Below are positions 1-7,387 of a DNA stretch of 64,000 nt, piece after piece. Where the stretch lies: NCBI GenBank assembly GCA_963677415.2, contig CAXXFJ010000011.1, positions 62,001 to 126,000 on the forward strand, read 5' to 3'. The position numbers and the translations under genes are program-made. Within the stretch, counting starts at the first letter, position 1, and each line of letters starts with the position of its first letter. The DNA is from JAQUTK01 sp963677415. GTDB taxonomy: Bacteria > Bacteroidota > Bacteroidia > Bacteroidales > JAQUTK01. The notes below the pieces were generated by a model, which was given only the letters and a program-made list of their open reading frames with translations, was not told the origin of the DNA and searched no databases.

Positions 1-72
1 GGTAAGCACTGTTACTCAGACAGTCAGTGCAATGGAAATATTCTATTTAAGGCAAAAATATTCAATATTCCT

Positions 73-103
73 TTTGTGAATTTCATAAAAAGACATACCT
101 TTG
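73..103 (+). promoter_or_regulatory. Bacteroidetes-type promoter of the rplM operon
   Basis: A TTTG at 73-76 is followed by exactly 19 bases and then TACCTTTG at 96-103, matching the -33/-7 consensus of the Bacteroidetes primary sigma factor. Transcription would start near 110, giving a leader of about 115 bases before rplM. Nothing recognisable lies in 1-72. Confidence 0.75.
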
Positions 104-226
104 CAGTCCGATTATTATCTAAGAGTGTAAAAGTTTAATTGTAAGCGGTTTGAAAGGCTTGTGTTCGGTCAATCAGAAGTAAGCAACTAACAGAATTTAT
201 TAATTAACTAACTAAAAAGAATAGCA

Positions 227-682
227 GTGGATACTTTAAGTTATAAGACCATTTCTGCCAATAAAGCAACTGTACAGAAAGAATGGGTTGTTGTGGATGC
301 AACCGATCAGGTATTGGGGCGTTTGGGTTCGAAAGTTGCCAAATTATTAAGAGGCAAGTATAAACCAAACTTTACTCCCCATGTAGATTGTGGTGATAAT
401 GTGATTATTATCAACGCAGAAAAGGTGAAAATGACCGGAAACAAATGGAGCGATCGTGTTTATTATCGTTTCTCTGGATATCCAGGAGGTCAACACCAAT
501 TCAATCCTGCCGATTTGATGGCAAAGGGACCGGACCAATTACTGCGTAAGGTAGTTAAAGGTATGCTTCCTAAAAATAAACTTGCTAATAGAATAATTGG
601 CAATATGTTTGTTTTTGCAGGAGCAGAGCATGATAAACAAGCTCAACAGCCAAAAGAAATTGATATTAATGCTCTTAAATAA
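227..682 (+). CDS. rplM: 50S ribosomal protein L13 (uL13)
   Basis: L13 binds 23S rRNA early in assembly of the large subunit. The 151-residue product has the family core, including the VDATDQVLGRLGSKVAKLLRGK stretch at about 23-44, the YPGGQ turn and the RKVVKGMLPKN helix at about 107-117. The start is a GTG; it gives the MDTLSYKTISANKA N-terminus usual for Bacteroidales L13, and no better ATG precedes it. It is the first gene of the operon and is followed 5 bases later by rpsI. The central part (residues 72-100) differs from the commonest Bacteroides sequence but is intact. Confidence 0.97.
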   Translation: MDTLSYKTISANKATVQKEWVVVDATDQVLGRLGSKVAKLLRGKYKPNFTPHVDCGDNVIIINAEKVKMTGNKWSDRVYYRFSGYPGGQHQFNPADLMAKGPDQLLRKVVKGMLPKNKLANRIIGNMFVFAGAEHDKQAQQPKEIDINALK

Positions 683-687
683 ATAAT

Positions 688-1074
688 ATGGAAATAATTA
701 ATGCAATAGGCAGACGTAAAGCTGCAATAGCTCGTGTTTTCGTAAGCGAAGGAACTGGGATTATTGTTATTAACAAACGTGATTTAGGTGTTTATTTTCC
801 TTCTTCTATTCTTCAGTTTATTGTAAAACAACCTTTGAATACACTGGGTGTTGCTGAAAAATATGACATTAAGGTAAACCTTGACGGAGGTGGTTATAAT
901 GGTCAGGCAGAAGCTCTTCGTTTAGCGATAGCTCGTGCATTGGTCAAAATCAACCCTGAAGACAAGTCTGCTCTTCGTGCTGAAGGATTTGTAACACGTG
1001 ACTCTCGCGTTGTTGAACGTAAGAAGCCAGGTCGCCCGAAAGCAAGAAAGAGATTCCAGTTCAGCAAACGTTAA
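688..1074 (+). CDS. rpsI: 30S ribosomal protein S9 (uS9)
   Basis: S9 lies in the head of the small subunit and its C-terminal tail reaches the P-site tRNA. The 128-residue product starts with the family's INAIGRRKAAIARV segment, contains the LDGGGYNGQAEALRLAIARAL core and ends in the basic tail KKPGRPKARKRFQFSKR, whose final Lys-Arg is typical of S9. It begins 5 bases after rplM and is surely co-transcribed with it; L13 and S9 are paired in most bacteria. Confidence 0.98.
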   Translation: MEIINAIGRRKAAIARVFVSEGTGIIVINKRDLGVYFPSSILQFIVKQPLNTLGVAEKYDIKVNLDGGGYNGQAEALRLAIARALVKINPEDKSALRAEGFVTRDSRVVERKKPGRPKARKRFQFSKR

Positions 1075-1080
1075 TCGTTG

Positions 1081-1191
1081 GAACAGCAGAATCTGTTATC
1101 GTTTAGTATCTAAACCGACAAGATTTCTAACAGAACTACTTGGCGGTTGTCTTAAAACAAAGAAAGTAAACAATTAATTATTAGAAAGACT
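1081..1191 (+). promoter_or_regulatory. Structured leader before rpsB (possible S2 autoregulatory element)
   Basis: The gap between rpsI and rpsB can form three helices: TCTGTTA (1092-1098) with TAACAGA (1128-1134); a tight hairpin GTTTAG/CTAAAC (1101-1106 with 1110-1115, three-base loop); and ACCGACAAG (1114-1122) with CTTGGCGGT (1139-1147), with one A-G mismatch. The 1128-1134 strand lies in the loop of the third helix, so the first and third together form an H-type pseudoknot. The third helix shares bases with the small hairpin, so the two compete. No -33/-7 promoter is seen here. A regulatory role is inference. Confidence 0.45.
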
Positions 1192-2028
1192 ATGTCTATT
1201 ACAAATTTCGATCAGTTATTGGAAGCGGGTGTACACTTCGGACATTTGACAAGAAAGTGGAATCCTGCAATGGCCCCTTATATTTTTATGGAAAAGAATG
1301 GTATCCACATCATAGACCTTCATAAAACAGTTGTAAAAATAGATGAAGCATCGGATGCTCTTCGTCAGATTGTGAAATCAGGGAAGAAAGTTCTTTTCGT
1401 TGCTACAAAAAAACAAGCAAAACAAATTGTTGCTGAAAAAGCATTGGAAGTAGGAATGCCGTATGTTATTGAACGTTGGGCTGGTGGAATGTTGACCAAC
1501 TTTCCTACAATCCGTAAGGCTGTAAAGAAAATGACTACTATTGACAAGATGATCAAAGATGGAACTTTTGATAATCTTTCAAAGAGAGAAAAACTTCAGA
1601 TTACTCGTCAAAGAGCAAAATTGGAAAAGAATCTTGGTAGTATCGCTGATATGAACAGGCTTCCTTCTGCTCTTTTTATTGTCGATGTAATGAAAGAACA
1701 TATTGCTGTTCAAGAAGCAAACAGATTAGGTATTCCGGTATTTGCTATTGTAGATACCAACTCTGACCCTTCAAATATTGATTTTATTATTCCTGCTAAC
1801 GATGACGCTGCAAAGTCTATAGAGGTAATTACATCTGCTGTAATAATTGCAATGAAAGAGGCTTTACAGGAAAGAAAGATTGAGAAAGAGGATGTTGAGT
1901 CTGAAGAGGCACCAGAGAAGAAAGATAGAAAAAGACCAGTCAGAAAAGAGAGAATCAAGAAAGAAGATGGTGAGGCTTTGAATGCCTTGGTAGCTTCAAA
2001 ATTCTCAGGCAAAGAAGACGAGGAATAA
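1192..2028 (+). CDS. rpsB: 30S ribosomal protein S2 (uS2)
   Basis: S2 joins the small subunit late and is needed, with S1, for mRNA binding. The 278-residue protein has the family start (FDQLLEAGVHFGHLTRKWNP), the KKQAK and ERWAGGMLTNF segments in the middle, and the RLGIPVFAIVDTNSDP strand. After about residue 225 it carries a charged, lysine- and glutamate-rich extension, usual in Bacteroidetes S2. It follows rpsI by 117 bases that hold a foldable leader, and precedes tsf, the common rpsB-tsf pairing. Confidence 0.97.
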   Translation: MSITNFDQLLEAGVHFGHLTRKWNPAMAPYIFMEKNGIHIIDLHKTVVKIDEASDALRQIVKSGKKVLFVATKKQAKQIVAEKALEVGMPYVIERWAGGMLTNFPTIRKAVKKMTTIDKMIKDGTFDNLSKREKLQITRQRAKLEKNLGSIADMNRLPSALFIVDVMKEHIAVQEANRLGIPVFAIVDTNSDPSNIDFIIPANDDAAKSIEVITSAVIIAMKEALQERKIEKEDVESEEAPEKKDRKRPVRKERIKKEDGEALNALVASKFSGKEDEE

Positions 2029-2046
2029 ATTTATATATCAATTTAT

Positions 2047-2102
2047 GCTGATTGGTTCTGCGTCGAGTATTTCTTGATAAGCGGACTAGTCAGCTTTTTT
2101 TT
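2047..2102 (+). terminator. Intrinsic terminator or attenuator between rpsB and tsf
   Basis: GCTGATTGGTTC (2047-2058) can pair over 12 positions, with G-U pairs, with GGACTAGTCAGC (2083-2094), and eight Ts follow at once (2095-2102). The enclosed 24 bases can form a second small stem, TCGAG with CTTGA. This is a textbook terminator placed 40 bases before tsf, so it probably sets the ratio of S2 to EF-Ts by partial termination. Whether it responds to a signal cannot be seen. Confidence 0.65.
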
Positions 2103-2141
2103 AGATCAGAATTCGAACTCAAACAAATAATATTAAATACT

Positions 2142-2963
2142 ATGGCTGTAACAATGGCAGATATCTCCCACTTGCGTAAAATGAGTGGAGCGGGTATGAT
2201 GGACTGTAAAAATGCTCTCACTGAAACTGACGGCGATTTTGACAAAGCAATGGAAATTATTCGTAAGAAAGGTCAAGCAGTAGCAGCAAAACGATCAGAT
2301 CGTGAAGCTTCAGAAGGATGTGTTTTGGCAAAAACAGAAGGAGGATTCTCTGCAATTCTTGCTTTGAAATGCGAAACAGACTTCGTTGCAAAAAATTCTG
2401 ATTTCATTGCTCTAACGCAAGAAATTCTTGATTTGGCAATTGGTAGCAAGTGTACTACTCTTGATGAGGTGAAGGCTCTTTCTTTTAGGAATTCAACAGT
2501 TGAAGCTACTGTAACTGAAAGAAGTGGTATTACTGGAGAGAAAATGGAAATGGATGGTTATTGTTTTGTTGAAGGTAAGACAAACTATGCCTATATTCAT
2601 CCTGGCAATAAGCTTGCTTCTATAGTTGCTTTGAATCAAATAGTTGATCCTTCAATTGCTAAAGATGTAGCTATGCAGATTGCAGCTATGAATCCGATTT
2701 CCGTAGATTCAAAGGGTATCCCTGCTAGTATTTTAGCTCAAGAACTGGAGATTGCTGCAGACAAGGCGCGTCAGGAGGGAAAACCAGAGAATCTGATAGA
2801 ACGCATTGCTCAAGGTCGTATCGTAAAGTTCTATAAAGAAGCGTGTCTGTTGGAACAGGAGTTCATTAAAGATAACAAGATCTCTATTGAGCAGTATCTA
2901 GAACAGCAGAGTAAAGGTCTTACTGTTTGTGACTTCAAGCGTTTTACTTTGAACATGGAATAG
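2142..2963 (+). CDS. tsf: Translation elongation factor Ts
   Basis: EF-Ts is the nucleotide exchange factor for EF-Tu. The N-terminal UBA-like domain (DISHLRKMSGAGMMDCKNAL) and the core CETDFVAKN motif are intact. The frame is open upstream to 2052, but that stretch covers the terminator hairpin, so the ATG at 2142 (MAVTMADIS) is chosen; it gives 273 residues. Many gut Bacteroides have about 330 residues because of an insertion in the C-terminal dimerisation region; that insertion is absent here, which is useful for placing the organism. It ends in the FKRFTL tail usual for the group. Confidence 0.96.
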   Translation: MAVTMADISHLRKMSGAGMMDCKNALTETDGDFDKAMEIIRKKGQAVAAKRSDREASEGCVLAKTEGGFSAILALKCETDFVAKNSDFIALTQEILDLAIGSKCTTLDEVKALSFRNSTVEATVTERSGITGEKMEMDGYCFVEGKTNYAYIHPGNKLASIVALNQIVDPSIAKDVAMQIAAMNPISVDSKGIPASILAQELEIAADKARQEGKPENLIERIAQGRIVKFYKEACLLEQEFIKDNKISIEQYLEQQSKGLTVCDFKRFTLNME

Positions 2964-2976
2964 TTTGTTGAAACAG

Positions 2977-3017
2977 AATTAAAAAGGGAGAGAATTCTAT
3001 TCTCTCCCTTTTTAATT
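2977..3017. terminator. Bidirectional terminator between tsf and rplS
   Basis: A perfect 18-bp stem (2977-2994 with 3000-3017) with a five-base loop. The outer part of each arm is A-rich or T-rich, so either strand gives a GC-containing hairpin followed by Ts. It separates the convergent tsf and rplS genes. Confidence 0.9.
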
Positions 3018-3044
3018 TATACTGTTCTTTCAGAAGAAAGGAGC

Positions 3045-3395
3045 TTAGACTCTCTTTTCTTTGATACGAGCTTTTTTACCAGTAAGTTTGCGCAAATAAT
3101 ATAACTTAGCGCGACGAACCTTACCAACTTTGTTTAACGCGATACTTTCGATAAATGGAGAATCCAAAGGGAAGATACGCTCTACTCCGGTATTATCAGA
3201 CATTTTACGAACGGTGAACATCTTTTTGATTCCATGGCCTGCAATCTTAATAACTACGCCACGGTACAGCTGGATACGTTCCTTGTTTCCCTCTTTGATT
3301 CTGTAAGCTACAGTGATTGTATCACCGCTTTTGAATGCTGGGAATTCAGGGCTTTCAACTTTGAAAGCCTCTTGTGCTACTTTAATTAAATCCAT
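3045..3395 (-). CDS. rplS: 50S ribosomal protein L19 (bL19)
   Basis: L19 sits at the interface of the subunits. The 116-residue product shows the family features in order: the FKSGDTITVAYRIKEGNKERIQ strand region at about residues 22-43, the GVVIKIAGHGIKKMFTVRK segment with the conserved turn at about 46-64, GVERIFPLDSPFIESI at about 70-85, and the basic tail with LYYLR and KKARIKEKR. It is transcribed alone and faces tsf. Confidence 0.97.
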   Translation of the reverse strand: MDLIKVAQEAFKVESPEFPAFKSGDTITVAYRIKEGNKERIQLYRGVVIKIAGHGIKKMFTVRKMSDNTGVERIFPLDSPFIESIALNKVGKVRRAKLYYLRKLTGKKARIKEKRV

Positions 3396-3473
3396 TTCTA
3401 TTTGTGCCTTTTAAAATTTTGTAAGACGCAATATTACAAGTGTTTTCTTATAAGAGATTGCGTTAAAGCGGTG

Positions 3474-3505
3474 CAAAGTAACGGAATTTTATTCAGATAT
3501 TCAAA
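3474..3505 (-). promoter_or_regulatory. Probable promoter of rplS
   Basis: On the minus strand TTTG (3505-3502) is followed after 20 bases by TTACTTTG (3481-3474), one base off the TAnnTTTG consensus. The predicted start of transcription near 3467 leaves a leader of about 70 bases. Confidence 0.5.
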
Positions 3506-3578
3506 TATTTCTCTATTTAATTGATAGTGACTTTGATATTGAGTCATCTCATCCCTTCTTTTATTCCGTAAAAATCGA

Positions 3579-3586
3579 TACTTTTG
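3579..3586 (+). promoter_or_regulatory. -7 element for the GH3/beta-lactamase gene
   Basis: TACTTTTG matches TAnnTTTG 43 bases before the start codon. No clear TTTG lies 19 bases upstream, so only the -7 part is supported. Confidence 0.4.
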
Positions 3587-3629
3587 TAGGTAGATACATA
3601 ATTACTAATAGATACTTTGTCACTATTCA

Positions 3630-6623
3630 ATGAAACGCATTATTTTCACTCTCTTTTTACTTGAGGCCTTCTTTACCTTGGTGTCTGCTCAGAATCTGAT
3701 TCCTGACCTCTTGGCCCCTTACAAGAATGATACAGATTGCAATAATTGGGTTGATTCTGTTTATAATTCAATGACACTCGAAGAACATGTTGGCCAGCTA
3801 TTTATGATGGTTGTTTCTCCGGAGCTTAGTGTAAACAATGAGACAATAATTCAAAAACTGATTGTTGATAATCACATTGGCGGCATCTTGTTTCAGAAAG
3901 GAGACGCTGAAGCTCAGGCAGCAGTGACTAATTTTTGTCAGGAGAATGCTAAAACACCTTTGTTAATAGCCTTGGATGGTGAGTGGGGACTATCCATGAG
4001 ACTTGAAAACACGATTCAGTTTCCTAAAAATATGACTCTTGGTGCTATGAGTGATGATTCCCTGATTTACTGCTATGGTAAAGAAGTCGGAAGAGAATGT
4101 CGCGAGATGGGTATTCATGTTAATTTTGCCCCGGTTGCTGATGTAAACAGTAATCCTGTAAATCCTGTGATTGGAAACCGGTCTTTCGGTGAATCACCAG
4201 AGGAGGTTGCCAGCCATTGCATTGCCTATTTTAAAGGTATTCAAAGTCAGGGTATCATCGCGGTAGGAAAACATTTCCCCGGACATGGAGATACTTCCAC
4301 TGATTCTCATGAGGAACTTCCTCTTGTTGAACACTCAAAAGAAAGGCTAAACGCAGTTGAATTATATCCATTTCGTTCCATCATTGAGGCAGGAATTGAT
4401 GGCATGATGAGTGGACATCTATTCGTACCTGCACTTGATACAACCTATCAGCCGGCAAGTCTCTCCCCAAAGATAGTCAATGGCTTGTTGAAGGAGTCCA
4501 TGTCATTTGGCGGATTGATATTTACAGATGCTTTAGTAATGAAAGGAGTTGCTTCTTCAGAACAACTTTGTGTACGTGCTTTGGTTGCGGGCAATGATAT
4601 CTTGCTCAATCCTGCAAATATTGAAATGCAAATCCAATCGATAAAAGATGCTTTGGATGAAGGAGTTATATCGCGTATTATGTTGGAAGAGAAAGTTATG
4701 AAGATTCTTACTTACAAATATATAGTCGGATTGAGCGACTATCAGCCGGTTAATCTGCTGAATTTGAAAGAACGACTGAATCCCTTGCATGCAGAGTCAT
4801 TAAATAGCGTGCTTCACCAACGTTCTGTTACCGTACTGAAAAATTTGTCAGGGAACTTACCGTTACATGATCTTGCGATATATCCTACTGCCTCCCTCTC
4901 TATAGGTGCTGACAATAAGACTACTTTTCAAGAGGTACTTCAACGGTATAATACTGTACCCTTTCAGACGACCTCTTTTACTATTACAAAGAAAGAATCA
5001 GATAGATGGAGTAATGATTTTAAGGACTATCCGCAATTGATTGTTGCGGTTCATTCAACGCGAACCACAGAGAATGAGGCTTTGATTGAACTTTGCAAGA
5101 CACATAATGTTACGTTAGTCTTTTTTGTCTCTCCCTATCTATTGTCCAATTTCGCCAAATCCATAGAGCTTGCCAAATCTGTTGTCTTAGCTTATGAGAA
5201 TACAGTGGAGATGCAACAGATAGCTGCTGAAGCCGTTTTTGGTGGTATTGATGTTAGCGGAAAACTACCAGTCTCAGTCGCTGATTTGTTTCCGAGAGGT
5301 GCTGGCATCACACTGACTAAATCGCGTATCTCCTATTCTCGTCCGATGGATATTGGAGTTTCTTATGACGTGTTGAATGATATTGAGAAGATTGCGAATG
5401 AAGGAGTGAATGAGAAAGCATTTCCAGGTTGTCAGGTTATGGTAGTAAAAAATGGGTATGTTATCTATGATCGTTCTTTCGGCTTTTTTGATTATGCCGG
5501 CACACATCCGGTAATGAGTTCTGATCTTTATGATCTTGCTTCACTGACCAAAACAACAGCGACTCTCCCTGCTATCATGAAATTATATGATCAAAAGAAG
5601 ATTAGTCTGAATGATAAAGTGTCTTTATATCTTCCTTTTCTTCGCAACACAGATAAGGAGAGCCTCACAGTAAGTGAACTTTTGTATCACCAATCGGGGT
5701 TACCCGCTTTTCTTCCTTTTTATGAAAAACTGGTTGATAAGACTAGCTATGAACGACCGCTTTTAAAAAGAGGTCGTGATGAAACCTACAGACTTCCATT
5801 TGATGGCACTTTGTATGCTAATCAGAACTTCAAGTTTGATATGAGCTTGGTATCGCCTACCAGAAAACCGAATTTTACGATACAGATGGCAGAAGGTATG
5901 TATCTTCATAATTCATTCAGAGACTCTGTGATTCAAGAGATTGTCAAAAGCCCGTTGGGTCAGCACAATAAATATCTGTATAGTGATCTCAATTTTATTC
6001 TTTTGAAAGAGCTAGTTGATGTAATAACTAAAGAGCCTTTTGATTTATACCTGGAGAAGACTATTTTCCGTCCACTTGGCGCAGACAATATTGGCTTTTA
6101 CCCATTGGCCCGTATACCTAAAACGTCAATAGCACCAACTGAGAATGATCAGTTTCTTCGTAAACAGATACTGATAGGTTATCCACACGATGAAGCGGCC
6201 GCTGTATTAGGAGGAGTTTCAGGTAATGCCGGACTCTTCTCCAATGCCAATGATATTGCAAAGTACTTGCAGATGCTCCTCAATCAAGGTACTTACGGGG
6301 GTGAGCGGATCTTTTCTGAAAGTACAGTACGTCTTTTTACTGAAAGCAAGAGTAAGTATAGTCGTCGCGGACTTGGTTTTGACAAATCCAGACCAGGTGA
6401 TAACAGTCTGAGCCCTGTCTGTGAAGCAGCATCGAAAACGGGAGATGTATATGGTCACACCGGTTTTACCGGAACCTGTTACTGGGTAGATCCACATCAT
6501 CAACTAATCTATATTTTTCTAAGCAATCGTGTGTATCCATCTCGGGGAAATAACAAGTTATCCTCGCTAAAAATTCGAGCCCGGATTCACGAAGTTATCT
6601 ATAAATCCCTGGGAGAGGAATAA
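3630..6623 (+). CDS. Secreted GH3 beta-N-acetylhexosaminidase fused to a class C beta-lactamase-like serine hydrolase
   Basis: A 997-residue two-enzyme fusion with a signal peptide ending at SAQ (about residue 21). Residues about 45-380 are a glycoside hydrolase family 3 domain of the NagZ type: the KHFPGHGDTSTDSH motif at about 213 carries the catalytic His-Asp dyad of these N-acetylglucosaminidases. A GH3 C-terminal-like region follows to about 560. Residues about 580-990 are a beta-lactamase/DD-peptidase fold with SLTK (S-x-x-K) near 637, YSDLNF (Y-x-N) near 783 and HTG near 942. Both catalytic sets look complete. Cell-wall muropeptide processing in the periplasm is the likely role; the substrate is inference. 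It converges with porT, whose stop is one base away. Confidence 0.9.
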   Translation: MKRIIFTLFLLEAFFTLVSAQNLIPDLLAPYKNDTDCNNWVDSVYNSMTLEEHVGQLFMMVVSPELSVNNETIIQKLIVDNHIGGILFQKGDAEAQAAVTNFCQENAKTPLLIALDGEWGLSMRLENTIQFPKNMTLGAMSDDSLIYCYGKEVGRECREMGIHVNFAPVADVNSNPVNPVIGNRSFGESPEEVASHCIAYFKGIQSQGIIAVGKHFPGHGDTSTDSHEELPLVEHSKERLNAVELYPFRSIIEAGIDGMMSGHLFVPALDTTYQPASLSPKIVNGLLKESMSFGGLIFTDALVMKGVASSEQLCVRALVAGNDILLNPANIEMQIQSIKDALDEGVISRIMLEEKVMKILTYKYIVGLSDYQPVNLLNLKERLNPLHAESLNSVLHQRSVTVLKNLSGNLPLHDLAIYPTASLSIGADNKTTFQEVLQRYNTVPFQTTSFTITKKESDRWSNDFKDYPQLIVAVHSTRTTENEALIELCKTHNVTLVFFVSPYLLSNFAKSIELAKSVVLAYENTVEMQQIAAEAVFGGIDVSGKLPVSVADLFPRGAGITLTKSRISYSRPMDIGVSYDVLNDIEKIANEGVNEKAFPGCQVMVVKNGYVIYDRSFGFFDYAGTHPVMSSDLYDLASLTKTTATLPAIMKLYDQKKISLNDKVSLYLPFLRNTDKESLTVSELLYHQSGLPAFLPFYEKLVDKTSYERPLLKRGRDETYRLPFDGTLYANQNFKFDMSLVSPTRKPNFTIQMAEGMYLHNSFRDSVIQEIVKSPLGQHNKYLYSDLNFILLKELVDVITKEPFDLYLEKTIFRPLGADNIGFYPLARIPKTSIAPTENDQFLRKQILIGYPHDEAAAVLGGVSGNAGLFSNANDIAKYLQMLLNQGTYGGERIFSESTVRLFTESKSKYSRRGLGFDKSRPGDNSLSPVCEAASKTGDVYGHTGFTGTCYWVDPHHQLIYIFLSNRVYPSRGNNKLSSLKIRARIHEVIYKSLGEE

Positions 6624-6624
6624 A

Positions 6625-7326
6625 TTATTCGAAGTTCAGAGATAAGACAAACAAACGGGAAGTCATTTTCGAAAGAGCATTTGTGTATTTTATGTCATCA
6701 ACAATGACTAGATCTCTTCTGTCTTTTTCCAGAATATCATTTAGTCCGAGGCAGAACTTAAGTTCAGGACAGAACTTGAAATAGCGGTAATAGAAGTTAC
6801 ATCCCACACCAATCTCTATGTATGTTGCGAGAGACTTGGCAAGCAACTCGCTCCCTTTCTTTTTCGATAAATCAAAAGCGATACTAGGACCGGCAATCAG
6901 GTAGGGACGAATATTGTTCAGACGCTCTGAACTGAATTTGAGGTGTATTGGCAGCATCAGATAGTTTGATTTCATTGTCATCCTTGTCTCTTGACCAGTG
7001 TTATACTCACGAAAAACGATGTTTTTATCACCGAAGTAAAGAGAAGGTGAGAAGCGGAGATTAAGCACAGGAGTCAGATACAAGTCTCCAATTAGTCCAA
7101 CATTAAACCCCGGATTATTATTGGGTATTTCGGCATACCAGGTTTCTCCTTTGGGCGTTGTAACTCCGGTATGAAAGAACTCCAAATCTTGTGAGTGAAT
7201 TCCCATCATAAATCCATAATGAAAAATCTTCTGATCAGCATACGGTTGATTCTTCACCTTCTGAGATTGGGCGAAAAGAGAGCTGAAGCAGCAAGCAAAA
7301 CCAAGAAGGAGTATATATCTTTTCAT
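6625..7326 (-). CDS. porT: PorT-like outer membrane beta-barrel (type IX secretion)
   Basis: A 233-residue protein with a signal peptide ending near FAQ (residue 20) and alternating strands of an 8-stranded barrel. The FHYGFMMGIHSQDL start of the mature part, the PGFNVGLIGDLYL and LNLRFSPSLYFG strands, RPYLIAGPS and the YFKFCPELKFCLGL segment fit the PorT family, an outer membrane protein required for T9SS in Porphyromonas. It is last in a minus-strand group after rsgA and an M6 protease that itself ends in a T9SS-type tail, which supports the assignment. A generic porin-family barrel is the alternative. Confidence 0.72.
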   Translation of the reverse strand: MKRYILLLGFACCFSSLFAQSQKVKNQPYADQKIFHYGFMMGIHSQDLEFFHTGVTTPKGETWYAEIPNNNPGFNVGLIGDLYLTPVLNLRFSPSLYFGDKNIVFREYNTGQETRMTMKSNYLMLPIHLKFSSERLNNIRPYLIAGPSIAFDLSKKKGSELLAKSLATYIEIGVGCNFYYRYFKFCPELKFCLGLNDILEKDRRDLVIVDDIKYTNALSKMTSRLFVLSLNFE

Positions 7327-7387
7327 TTACTTATTCTATCATATCATAAACGAGATTTCATTACGCTTATTGTATGTTGACTGTGAA

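Noticed and set aside
1..226. tRNA or small RNA before rplM
   Set aside because: No cloverleaf can be drawn; only a promoter and an AT-rich leader are supported.
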